This document shows, one piece after another, positions 27,460 to 35,050 of a DNA stretch of 64,000 bases. The stretch comes from Hyphobacterium sp. CCMP332 (GTDB lineage: Bacteria; Pseudomonadota; Alphaproteobacteria; Caulobacterales; Maricaulaceae). How positions within the stretch are numbered: the stretch's first letter is position 1; each line of letters opens with the position of its first letter. A program made the position numbers and the translations under genes. Below the pieces are notes generated by a model, which saw nothing but the letters and a program-made list of their open reading frames with translations, was not told where the DNA came from and did no database searches. The stretch covers positions 581,001 to 645,000 of the forward strand of contig NZ_CP058669.1 of NCBI RefSeq assembly GCF_014323565.1. The letters run 5' to 3'.

Positions 27460-28149
27460 TTAGAGCAATCCCAGAGACTTGAAGCTCGCCGTGGTCTGCC
27501 GGCCAATGATCAGATGATCGTGGACCACGATGTTGAAGGGCTTGGAGGCGTCGACAATGGTTTTGGTGATCTCCACATCCGCGGCCGAAGGCGTCACGTC
27601 TCCGGATGGATGATTGTGCACCAGAATGATGGCGCTGGCCTCCACGGCGAGGGCGCGTTTCACCACTTCACGCGGATAGACCGGGGCCTGATCGACCGTG
27701 CCTTTGGAAATGACTTCATCCGCCATCAGCCGGTTTTTCTTGTCCAGAAACAGCACCCGGAATTGCTCCACGGGCTCATGCTGCATGGCGGTGCGGCAAT
27801 AGGTGATCAGCGATGACCAGGAAGATATGACGGGCTTGTCCAGCGCGCCTTCCAGCGCCATTCGCGCGGAGGCTGCGTGCAGGAGCTTCAGATCAATGGC
27901 AGTTGCTTCACCTACGCCCTTAACCTCACAGAGCTTTTCAATTGAAGCTGCGGTAACGCCTCCGAGGTCGCCAAACTTGGCGATCAGGTCCTTTGCAAGC
28001 GGCTTAATATCTTTCTGCGGAATGGAGCGAAACAGAAAGAGTTCGAGGAGTTCATAGTCGGCGAGCGCATCGCCGCCCGCTCTGGCAAAGCGGGCTCTGA
28101 GGCGGTCACGATGTCCCGCGTGGTGGGGTGTCGCCGCCTTATCCGCCAT
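27460..28149 (-). CDS. radC: RadC family JAB/MPN-domain protein
   Basis: 229 residues. An N-terminal HhH-like helical region (ADYELLELFLFRSIPQKD) is followed by a JAB1-type metal site ILVHNHPSGDVTPSAADVE (His-x-His-Pro-x10-Asp). The family was once linked to DNA repair, a role now doubted; many members are tied to natural transformation or stress. It starts 3 bases after the map stop and so is in one operon with it. Confidence 0.93.
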   Translation of the reverse strand: MADKAATPHHAGHRDRLRARFARAGGDALADYELLELFLFRSIPQKDIKPLAKDLIAKFGDLGGVTAASIEKLCEVKGVGEATAIDLKLLHAASARMALEGALDKPVISSWSSLITYCRTAMQHEPVEQFRVLFLDKKNRLMADEVISKGTVDQAPVYPREVVKRALAVEASAIILVHNHPSGDVTPSAADVEITKTIVDASKPFNIVVHDHLIIGRQTTASFKSLGLL

Positions 28150-28152
28150 GCA

Positions 28153-28989
28153 TCAGGATGGATAGGGCGGGCAATCCAGCCCGGCAGGTGAGGCGGTGAA
28201 GATTTCCACGCCGTCCTCGGTGACGCCGACCGAGTGTTCAAACTGCGCCGACAGGGACCGGTCCCGCGTTACCGCGGTCCAGCCATCGGACAGGACCTTG
28301 GCGTCCGGACGACCCAGATTCAGCATGGGCTCGATGGTAAAGAACATGCCCGGCTTCAGCTCGACGCCTTCGCCGCGGCGGCCATAGTGCAGCACGTTCG
28401 GGCTGTCGTGAAACAGGCGCCCTATGCCGTGGCCGCAGAAGTCCTGCACAACAGAACAGCGATTGGCTTCGGCAATCTCCTGGATCGCGGCCCCGACATC
28501 GCCCAGCGTGGCACCGGGTTTGACCTCGGCAATGCCCGCTATCATCGCTTCATAGGTCACTTCAATCAGGCGCTCTGCCTTGCGGCGCGGTTCGCCGACG
28601 ATGAACATGCGCGATGTGTCACCATGCCAGCCATCCAGCAGAATGGTGACATCGATATTGACGATATCGCCGTCCTTCAGGGGTTTGGGGCCCGGAATGC
28701 CGTGACAGATGACGTGATTGATCGAGGTGCAGGAGGATTTCGTATAGCCGCGATAGCCCAGCGTGGCCGGCACGCCGCCCTGCGCAAACATGAAATTGCG
28801 CACCGCATCGTCGATTTCTTCGGTTGAGACGCCGGGCTGCACCATGGGGATGATATGATCCAGCGTGGCCGCCGCTGCGTGTCCCGCCTTGCGCATGCCC
28901 GCAAAGCCGTCCGCGCCATGCAGCTTGATACGGCCGTCACGCGAAGACTCATTCGCGCTATCGCTTTGAACGTCGTATGCCAGATTCAT
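28153..28989 (-). CDS. map: Methionine aminopeptidase, type I
   Basis: 278 residues. The five metal ligands are visible: Asp in VNIDVTILLDGWHGDTSRMF (two Asp), His in CGHGIGRLFHDSP, Glu in FTIEPML and Glu in AQFEHSV. It removes N-terminal Met from nascent proteins. I favour ATG at 28989 over ATG at 29019: the latter lies right on the T-run of a terminator and has no ribosome-binding site, whereas AGGACAGG precedes 28989. Followed by radC. Confidence 0.96.
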   Translation of the reverse strand: MNLAYDVQSDSANESSRDGRIKLHGADGFAGMRKAGHAAAATLDHIIPMVQPGVSTEEIDDAVRNFMFAQGGVPATLGYRGYTKSSCTSINHVICHGIPGPKPLKDGDIVNIDVTILLDGWHGDTSRMFIVGEPRRKAERLIEVTYEAMIAGIAEVKPGATLGDVGAAIQEIAEANRCSVVQDFCGHGIGRLFHDSPNVLHYGRRGEGVELKPGMFFTIEPMLNLGRPDAKVLSDGWTAVTRDRSLSAQFEHSVGVTEDGVEIFTASPAGLDCPPYPS

Positions 28990-29019
28990 GACCTGTCCTG
29001 TGCCCTGTTCCGCTTCCAT

Positions 29020-29054
29020 ATAAACAAAACGCGCGGCGTTTGAAACGCCGCGCG
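29020..29054 (-). terminator. Intrinsic terminator after the M28 peptidase gene
   Basis: Perfect 11-base stem CGCGCGGCGTT (29030-29040) / AACGCCGCGCG (29044-29054), three-base loop, and on the minus strand a T-rich tail GTTTTGTTTA. It separates the peptidase gene from map. Confidence 0.88.
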
Positions 29055-29083
29055 CCTGTCATTCGGCATTCAGGAAATAATAC

Positions 29084-30760
29084 CTAGCGATCAGCACCGT
29101 AGAAATCACCGAAGAAATCACCTTCATTCCAGGTGGGTGCGGTATCGTTATTGGCGATCTCGCGCGCAATCAGGAAGTTGATATTGGCGAATTTTGCGCC
29201 CTGTTCATACAGGATCACCATTTCCTCGTCGCTATCGGGCTCGTCCGACTGGCGGTGATAATGAGTGTTCAGGAAGCCCATGAAGCCTTCCCCTTCATCC
29301 CAGCGCGGATCGGGTGAGGAAAAGCCGGTCATCAGGAAGACGGACGGTATGCCGCGGCGCACGAAATTGTAGTGGTCTGACCGGATGAACAGATTCTGCT
29401 CGGGCAGGGGGTCCGGGCTGACCTCGATCCCCATCCGGGCTGCGGCACGCTGCGTGATCGGGCCTAGTGAGGACCGTTCGGCACCGAATGCCACTACATC
29501 GGAGAATTCATAGACGATGACCGGCATGTCCAGATTGACATTGGCTACCATCGCATCGGCCGGAACGGTCGGGTGAAAGGCGAAATATTCCGATCCCAGC
29601 AGGCCCTGTTCTTCCGCGGCCAGCGCGACGAAGAGCAGCGACCGGCGCGGTGCTTCCGATTGCATGAAAGTGCGCGCCGTCTCCAGCATGATGGCGGAGC
29701 CGGACGCATTATCGACGGCGCCGTTGCAGATACGGTCTTCTTCATTGTTGGAACGGCAGCCCGTGGTGGAAACACCCTCCGCATCCGTCACGCCAATATG
29801 ATCCAGATGGGCCGTAAGGACGACGATTTCGTCGGCCAGTTCGGGATCCGATCCGGGGATCATGCCGACAACATTATTGTCAACGAAGAGGTCGCGCGTG
29901 GTTTCCTGCGTCATGGTGACGGTGATATTCAGCGGCATGGACGCCGGTTCGCCCGCCTGCAGGCGGTCGGCCACGTCTTCAAACGTCGTGCCGGAATTGG
30001 CGAACAGCGCCTGCGCGCCTTCCAGAGCCACGCCCGCGCCGACCTGCAGGTCGCTATAGGCCGGTTCTGCCCCGACCGGGGCGAGGGCAATTGACGAACC
30101 GCTGACCGCGCGCTCTGCAAATCGTGCATATTGTTCGGCGGCCGTCCCGGAAAGCTGGATATAGCCAATGGCGCCGTGACGCGCGGCGGTTTCGCGTTTG
30201 GTGGAGGTGCGCTGCTGGTGAGAGCGCTCATCGGACGGCATGATGTCCGGTGCGCCGCCGAAATAGGCGACGATACGGCCTTCAACATCAACGCCTTCAT
30301 AATCATCATAGCCATGATGCGGAAGGGACAGGCCATAGCCCACGAAAACCACTTCGGCCGTGATCGAGGCTTCATCCAGAACCGGGTGGCCGGCGATGAT
30401 CAGATCAAATCCGTTTTGCAGGGCAACCGCGTCGTCGCCCTCGCCAATGACCAGCGTGCCGCCCGACGCAACCGGCGTCATGACCTGCATCGGGACTTCG
30501 GCAAAATAACCGCCATTGTCGCCAGCCGGCTCCAGCCCGATCAGGCGGTATTGTGAGGCGACATAGTTCGCGGCAATGTCATAGCCATCAGACCCCGCTG
30601 CGCGGCCGGCCAGCGCGTCGTGTGCGAGGAAGCGGATATGGGCTTCGATATTTTCCGATGGAATATCGGGAACAAAATCCTCATCAGCCGACTGGGCGCA
30701 GGCCGTAGCGGGAATAAGGGCGAACAGGCTGGCGGCAGCCAGACGGGCAAAAGTATTCAC
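29084..30760 (-). CDS. Secreted M28-family peptidase with PA-domain insert
   Basis: 558 residues with a Sec signal (cleavage after ACAQ, ~23). An N-terminal part and a protease-associated region (about 130-260) precede the M28 core with metal ligands in TAHLDHIGV, CNGAVDNASG, ALAAEEQGLLG, VNLDMP and THYHRQSDEP. It is probably periplasmic or extracellular and degrades peptides. Larger than the M28 protein at 10509-11519, with which it shares only the core. Own terminator at 29020-29054. Confidence 0.92.
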   Translation of the reverse strand: MNTFARLAAASLFALIPATACAQSADEDFVPDIPSENIEAHIRFLAHDALAGRAAGSDGYDIAANYVASQYRLIGLEPAGDNGGYFAEVPMQVMTPVASGGTLVIGEGDDAVALQNGFDLIIAGHPVLDEASITAEVVFVGYGLSLPHHGYDDYEGVDVEGRIVAYFGGAPDIMPSDERSHQQRTSTKRETAARHGAIGYIQLSGTAAEQYARFAERAVSGSSIALAPVGAEPAYSDLQVGAGVALEGAQALFANSGTTFEDVADRLQAGEPASMPLNITVTMTQETTRDLFVDNNVVGMIPGSDPELADEIVVLTAHLDHIGVTDAEGVSTTGCRSNNEEDRICNGAVDNASGSAIMLETARTFMQSEAPRRSLLFVALAAEEQGLLGSEYFAFHPTVPADAMVANVNLDMPVIVYEFSDVVAFGAERSSLGPITQRAAARMGIEVSPDPLPEQNLFIRSDHYNFVRRGIPSVFLMTGFSSPDPRWDEGEGFMGFLNTHYHRQSDEPDSDEEMVILYEQGAKFANINFLIAREIANNDTAPTWNEGDFFGDFYGADR

Positions 30761-30836
30761 GGGGCAGACCTCTTGGACTCGATTTCGTGATTAAAAAATC
30801 AATTTCGACGGCACTATAGTCCGGGGAGGCCGGGCA

Positions 30837-31340
30837 TCAATCGCGCTTGCCTAAACTTTCCGTCATCAGAGCGTCCGCAATATCCGGTGAAACCCGGTAA
30901 TGTTTCACAAGTGCCGGAGACATGCGCGTCGGCCGTCCCGTTCCCAGCTTGAAGCAGACAAGGTCCATCCGGGCGCGGAAAATCGTCTGGCCGCTATCGG
31001 CGCGGCGGAATTGATAGCGGCGTTCCGCGCGCAGGCGCCCATCGGATTTGGTGATCCAGACGGCGCAGTCGAGATCGTCGCCCGCATGGCAATGACCCAG
31101 ATAATCGCATTCGGACCGGACAATCGCCATGCCGTGTTCATAGCGCACGAATTCGGAACGCGGATGCTCCGGAACGTCAAAGTCCCAGTGCGCCCAGGCG
31201 GTCTCGTCGCCCCACGTCAGATAGCGCGCATTATTGACGTGGCCGAACTCGTCCTCGTCAGCTGCTGTTGCGGTAATACGGTGAATGAAGGGCGAGGGCA
31301 GGTCCCAGCCGTCAAATGTCTTGGCCTTGATCATGACCAT
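30837..31340 (-). CDS. Hotdog-fold acyl-CoA thioesterase-like protein
   Basis: 167 residues. The motif DEFGHVNNARYLTWGDE is the 4-hydroxybenzoyl-CoA thioesterase-type active-site helix, with catalytic Asp/Glu and Asn. The second strand region (SECDYLGHCHAGDDLDCAVW) completes the hotdog fold (exactly 20 residues). Substrate unknown. Start either 31340 or 31334 (ATG GTC ATG). Divergent from the CinA-type gene. Confidence 0.87.
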   Translation of the reverse strand: MVMIKAKTFDGWDLPSPFIHRITATAADEDEFGHVNNARYLTWGDETAWAHWDFDVPEHPRSEFVRYEHGMAIVRSECDYLGHCHAGDDLDCAVWITKSDGRLRAERRYQFRRADSGQTIFRARMDLVCFKLGTGRPTRMSPALVKHYRVSPDIADALMTESLGKRD

Positions 31341-31377
31341 TGCCTATATCCGTCGCGGCGAGCGGATGAAAGGGTAG

Positions 31378-32169
31378 ATGATGAGCGATACAAAACAGGT
31401 CAGGGCAGCGGTCCTGCTGATTGGCGATGAACTTCTGTCCGGTCGGACGCGTGACATCAATCTCTCTGAAATCGCGAAATTCCTCAGCCCCCTGGGTGTG
31501 TCGGTTGCCGAATGCCGGATCGTGCCGGACGAGCCGGACGAAATGGTCGCGGCCATCAATCACCTGCGCGCGAAATATGACTATGTCTTCACAACCGGCG
31601 GCATCGGCCCCACGCATGATGACATCACGGCAGACGCGATCGGGGCCGCCTTCGGTCAGACCGTCGATGTCCGCGCCGACGCCTTCGCCATCATCGAGGA
31701 ATGGTATGAGAAGTCGAAAACGCCGCTGACCGAGAGCCGCAAACGCATGGCGCGCGTGCCGGCGGACGCTGTCCTGATCAGGAACCCGGTCACCGGCGCG
31801 CCCGGTTTCCAGACCGGCAATGTCTTCACGCTCGCCGGGGTGCCCAAGATCGCCCGCGCCATGCTGGAGGATGTCGCCCATCGTATCGAAGGCGGGGCCG
31901 TCACCCATTCACGCACTGTCGCAACCGGCGGATTGCGTGAAGGCGATCTGGCGGATGGACTGCGGGTTCTGGCCGATGACTATCCAGACGTTTCCATCGG
32001 ATCCTATCCCTACTTCTTCGAAGGACCGGATGGAGAGATCCGGCGTGGCACCAACCTGGTCGCCCGCGCAACGGATCAGGACAGGCTGGACGAGGTCGTC
32101 GAGAAGCTCGCAGACCTCTCCCGCTCTGTCGGCGGCAAGCCCGTGATCGACCCACCGGACGCGAAATAA
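31378..32169 (+). CDS. CinA-type MoCF-domain protein (competence/damage-inducible protein A, N-terminal domain only)
   Basis: 263 residues, a stand-alone molybdopterin-binding (MoaB/MogA-like) domain: LIGDELLSGRTRDIN at the N-terminus and TTGGIGPTHDDITADAI with the MoCF Gly-Gly-x-Gly-Pro-Thr signature. The CinA C-terminal NMN deamidase domain is absent. Related proteins act as ADP-ribose or FAD pyrophosphatases. Two ATGs in tandem start the gene. Followed by a hairpin at 32170-32201. Confidence 0.9.
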   Translation: MMSDTKQVRAAVLLIGDELLSGRTRDINLSEIAKFLSPLGVSVAECRIVPDEPDEMVAAINHLRAKYDYVFTTGGIGPTHDDITADAIGAAFGQTVDVRADAFAIIEEWYEKSKTPLTESRKRMARVPADAVLIRNPVTGAPGFQTGNVFTLAGVPKIARAMLEDVAHRIEGGAVTHSRTVATGGLREGDLADGLRVLADDYPDVSIGSYPYFFEGPDGEIRRGTNLVARATDQDRLDEVVEKLADLSRSVGGKPVIDPPDAK

Positions 32170-32201
32170 AAAGGCGCAGGGCGGCGAGGCCCTGCGCCTT
32201 T
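32170..32201. terminator. Bidirectional hairpin terminator
   Basis: Perfect 12-base stem AAAGGCGCAGGG (32170-32181) / CCCTGCGCCTTT (32190-32201), between convergent genes. The T-tracts are short (three on plus, several A on minus), so efficiency is uncertain. Confidence 0.7.
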
Positions 32202-32219
32202 GGACCCAGTCAAGCTGAC

Positions 32220-32564
32220 TTAGGCTTGGACGGCGATTTCGAACATCTGACCGTCGAGGTCACACACGTCGATTTCGACTTCTTCGACAACGCTGCCATC
32301 GGCCAGCGTGAAACGGAAATCGTGGAAGCAATGGTCCGTGTCGGCGACGACCAGCGTCGCGATTTCACCACCGGTGCTCAGCGCGCCATCAGCGATCAGA
32401 TTGTCGCTCCAGCCATCTGTTGCGGATGGAGCGGTATGGATCTCGACCACGTCCTGGCCGGTCGCATTGATGAAGGTGATTGTGCTGGAAAGGCTTTCCG
32501 CGATGACCGGGAAAGACAGGGCTGCAGCCATCAGGGCAGATGCAGAAAACAGGGCGAATTTCAT
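32220..32564 (-). CDS. Small secreted protein, unknown function
   Basis: 114 residues with a clear signal peptide (cleavage after VIA, ~22). The mature part is acidic, with a beta-rich look and two Cys (in TDHCFHDFRF and EIDVCDLDG) that could pair. The pattern TDGWSDNLIADGALSTGGEI followed by DG and a late Cys resembles a group of small periplasmic proteins in alphaproteobacteria without known role. Convergent with the CinA-type gene. Confidence 0.75.
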   Translation of the reverse strand: MKFALFSASALMAAALSFPVIAESLSSTITFINATGQDVVEIHTAPSATDGWSDNLIADGALSTGGEIATLVVADTDHCFHDFRFTLADGSVVEEVEIDVCDLDGQMFEIAVQA

Positions 32565-32739
32565 GTAACGGCCGTCCTTTCAGAACCACCGGACCGCCCG
32601 GCGGCATACTTTCGACCGGCCTGCATCATCTGCCCGAATCGCCCTACCAGCAAGGGAAATCGGCGGCCACACTGGCGTCCGGATTGCGGCGGATTGGCGG
32701 CAATCCCGTCTGCCCCTTAATTGCCCCATTCCCGCCCGA

Positions 32740-32775
32740 CGATGGTTCCCTTGCGAGGGAATGTTGAGTCCATCG
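32740..32775 (+). promoter_or_regulatory. Nested hairpin in the 5' leader of the vWA gene
   Basis: Outer stem CGATGG (32740-32745) / CCATCG (32770-32775) encloses a perfect inner hairpin TTCCCT-TGCG-AGGGAA (32746-32761). It ends 22 bases before the ATG, close to the ribosome-binding site AGGGAAA. Could affect translation. Function not known. Confidence 0.4.
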
Positions 32776-32797
32776 GGCAGGGGACAAAGGGAAAACC

Positions 32798-34660
32798 ATG
32801 ACGAAAAAGCTTTTACTCACGACAGTGGCCGGGGCCTTCGCCTTCGCCGCCATGCAGGCCGCGCCGGTCTCGGCCGTCACCGCTCAGGATGACGACGCCC
32901 GGCCCGTCGATATTTTCGCGCAATGCCCCACACTGGTCGCCAATCGCGGCTATGGAAGCAACGAGCGCGGACGCGGCGGCTACCGCCCGCAGCCGACCTA
33001 TGGTTCTGTGCCGCCTCCACCACCTCCGCCTCCAGCGCCGCCACCGCCTCCGCCAGCGATGGTCATGCAGGAAGCCGAGGCAGATCAGGTGGTTGTGACG
33101 GGTAGCCGGATCGCGCGCGATGGTGCCGCTGCGAGCGCGCCAGCGACGTATGGCATGGTCGGGCCCCAGACCCGGCCCCAGCCGTTACCCGGTGATATCG
33201 ACCGTGAACGCTACAGCGATGTCGAACGCAATGATGTGGTGCTCGTTTCCGAAGAGCCGGTCTCAACCTTCTCTGTCGATGTCGATACGGCCAGCTATGC
33301 CGTTGTGCGCGACTATCTCACCGACGGAAACATGCCCCCGCGCGATGCCGTGCGGATCGAGGAAATGGTCAATTATTTCGACTATTCCTACGATTTGCCG
33401 GAGGATCGGGACGCGCCGTTCGCGGCCAATGTCACCGTCCTGCCAAATCCCTGGAATGAGAATACACAGCTGATGCATATCGGTGTTCAGGGCTATGACA
33501 TTCCCCGCGAGGAACGCCCGCGTGCTAATCTGGTGCTGCTGGTGGATGTGTCCGGCTCGATGGGTTCGCCAGACAAGCTGCCACTGGCTATCCAGGGTAT
33601 GCAGATGCTGGTCGAGAATCTCGATGATGACGATACGGTCTCCATCGTGGTCTATGCCGGGGCGGCGGGGGCGATCCTCGAGCCCACGCGTGGATCCGAC
33701 CGGCATTGCATAAATGCGGCGCTGGGCATGCTGGAAGCTGGAGGCTCGACAGCTGGCGGTGAAGGCCTGCGCCTTGCCTATGATTTTGCCCGCGAACATT
33801 TCGACGAAGACGCTGTCAATCGCGTCATGCTTTTGACCGATGGCGACTTCAATGTCGGCATTACCTCGGACGAGCGGCTGGAAGATTTCGTCACCCGCGA
33901 ACGTGAAAGCGGCGTCTATCTGTCGGTCATGGGTTTCGGACGCGGCAATTATAACGATCAGCTGATGCAGACCTTGGCCCAGAATGGCAACGGCATTGCC
34001 GCCTACATTGATACCGAGCGAGAGGCTCGCCGCTTCTTTGTGGAAGAAGCCTCATCCGCGCTCTTTCCCATCGCCAATGATGTGAAGCTGCAGATCGAGT
34101 TCAATCCGGCGCTGGTCGCGGAATACCGCCTGATCGGATATGAAACGCGGATGCTCAATCGCGAGGACTTCAACAATGATGAAGTCGATGCGGGCGAGAT
34201 CGGTTCGGGCCACTCGGTCACCGCGATTTACGAGATCACCGCGCCGGATAGTCCAGCCCTTCTGAACGAGCCGCTGCGCTATGCCGAAGGCGTCGAATCC
34301 GAGACCGAATTCTCCAACGAATACGGCTTCTTCCGCGTCCGCTATAAAATGCCGGGCGAGGATGAGAGCCGTTTGATCGAATTCCCGATCACGACCGCCA
34401 ACGAGGCGGATGGCGTGGATGAGATCAGCGATGATGTCGGCTTTTCGATCGCGGTCGCCGGCTTTGCCCAGCTTCTGCGCGGCGACGAATACATCGCCGA
34501 CGAGGCGTTCGATTATGCCCGCGTGGCGCGGCTGGCCGATCGCTTTCTGGGAGAGGATGAATTCGGTTATCGCGCGGAATTTGTCAGCCTGGCAGAGGCG
34601 GCTGACCGGGCCGATAGCCAGGCGCCCCTGAAACCGGGCGCGCAGGGCCCGGCTCGCTAA
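32798..34660 (+). CDS. Exported von Willebrand factor type A protein (YfbK-like)
   Basis: 620 residues. Signal peptide (~1-30), a proline-rich stretch at about 67-88, then a YfbK-type N-terminal domain (about 140-235). The vWA domain (about 243-420) has an intact MIDAS: DVSGSMGS, a Thr around residue 312, and LLTDGDFN. The C-terminal region (about 430-600) matches DUF3520. Curiously, VVVTGSRIARDG near residue 97 mimics the plug motif of TonB receptors. Probably a periplasmic or surface protein-interaction scaffold. Followed by a strong terminator. Confidence 0.92.
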   Translation: MTKKLLLTTVAGAFAFAAMQAAPVSAVTAQDDDARPVDIFAQCPTLVANRGYGSNERGRGGYRPQPTYGSVPPPPPPPPAPPPPPPAMVMQEAEADQVVVTGSRIARDGAAASAPATYGMVGPQTRPQPLPGDIDRERYSDVERNDVVLVSEEPVSTFSVDVDTASYAVVRDYLTDGNMPPRDAVRIEEMVNYFDYSYDLPEDRDAPFAANVTVLPNPWNENTQLMHIGVQGYDIPREERPRANLVLLVDVSGSMGSPDKLPLAIQGMQMLVENLDDDDTVSIVVYAGAAGAILEPTRGSDRHCINAALGMLEAGGSTAGGEGLRLAYDFAREHFDEDAVNRVMLLTDGDFNVGITSDERLEDFVTRERESGVYLSVMGFGRGNYNDQLMQTLAQNGNGIAAYIDTEREARRFFVEEASSALFPIANDVKLQIEFNPALVAEYRLIGYETRMLNREDFNNDEVDAGEIGSGHSVTAIYEITAPDSPALLNEPLRYAEGVESETEFSNEYGFFRVRYKMPGEDESRLIEFPITTANEADGVDEISDDVGFSIAVAGFAQLLRGDEYIADEAFDYARVARLADRFLGEDEFGYRAEFVSLAEAADRADSQAPLKPGAQGPAR

Positions 34661-34682
34661 ATCCACATACGCATGGGCTGAG

Positions 34683-34719
34683 AAAGCGGCCGCGATGTAT
34701 GTCGCGGCCGCTTTTCTAT
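34683..34719 (+). terminator. Intrinsic terminator after the vWA gene
   Basis: Thirteen-base stem AAAGCGGCCGCGA (34683-34695) / TCGCGGCCGCTTT (34702-34714), six-base loop, then TTTTCTATT (partly shared with the stem). Confidence 0.9.
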
Positions 34720-34749
34720 TGGGTTGAAGGCGTTAAGAAAGACGTCTGT

Positions 34750-34836
34750 GCGGACGTGGCGGAACTGGTATACGCAACAGACTTAAAATCTGTCGCCCGT
34801 AAGGGATTGAGGGTTCAACTCCCTCCGTCCGCACCA
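34750..34836 (+). tRNA. tRNA-Leu (anticodon TAA)
   Basis: 87 bases including an encoded CCA. Acceptor arms GCGGACG and CGTCCGC pair perfectly. The anticodon stem ACAGA/TCTGT encloses the loop CTTAAAA, giving anticodon TAA for UUA codons. A long variable arm (class II) and the T-arm GAGGGTTCAACTCCCTC are present. Confidence 0.97.
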
Positions 34837-34993
34837 GCCTTCGCTCGCTTGCGCGAGCTTCGGCTGGGCAAGTCAGCACATCGAATTCGAGCGAAGGCTG
34901 TCCCGCCGTAGCCTTGGCGGAGGCGGACGACCACATGTGAGCCTCCAAAACCTGATTGGCGCTCTCCTCGAGAGCTTCGGCTGGGCAAGCCAG
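34837..34993. repeat. REP-like repeat block downstream of tRNA-Leu
   Basis: A direct repeat GAGCTTCGGCTGGGCAAG occurs at 34855-34872 and 34972-34989. An 11-base inverted pair GCCTTCGCTCG (34837-34847) / CGAGCGAAGGC (34888-34898) begins right at the tRNA 3' end. No coding sequence or integrase is present, so this is taken as an extragenic repeat, not an attachment site. The whole 34661-35048 gap holds the vWA terminator, the tRNA, this block and a terminator. Confidence 0.65.
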
Positions 34994-35011
34994 TGCCCGA
35001 TTTTGCGGCAG

Positions 35012-35050
35012 GCCCGCCCCGAAACGAAAGCTCCGGGGCGGGCGTTTTCT
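35012..35050 (+). terminator. Intrinsic terminator of the tRNA-Leu transcript
   Basis: Ten-base stem GCCCGCCCCG (35012-35021) / CGGGGCGGGC (35034-35043), followed by GTTTTCT on the plus strand. The same stem could serve the TonB receptor gene on the minus strand, but no T-run follows on that side. Confidence 0.75.

Noticed and set aside
34750..34993. Integrated element at tRNA-Leu
   Set aside because: No integrase, no duplicated tRNA 3' end, and ordinary genes on both sides.
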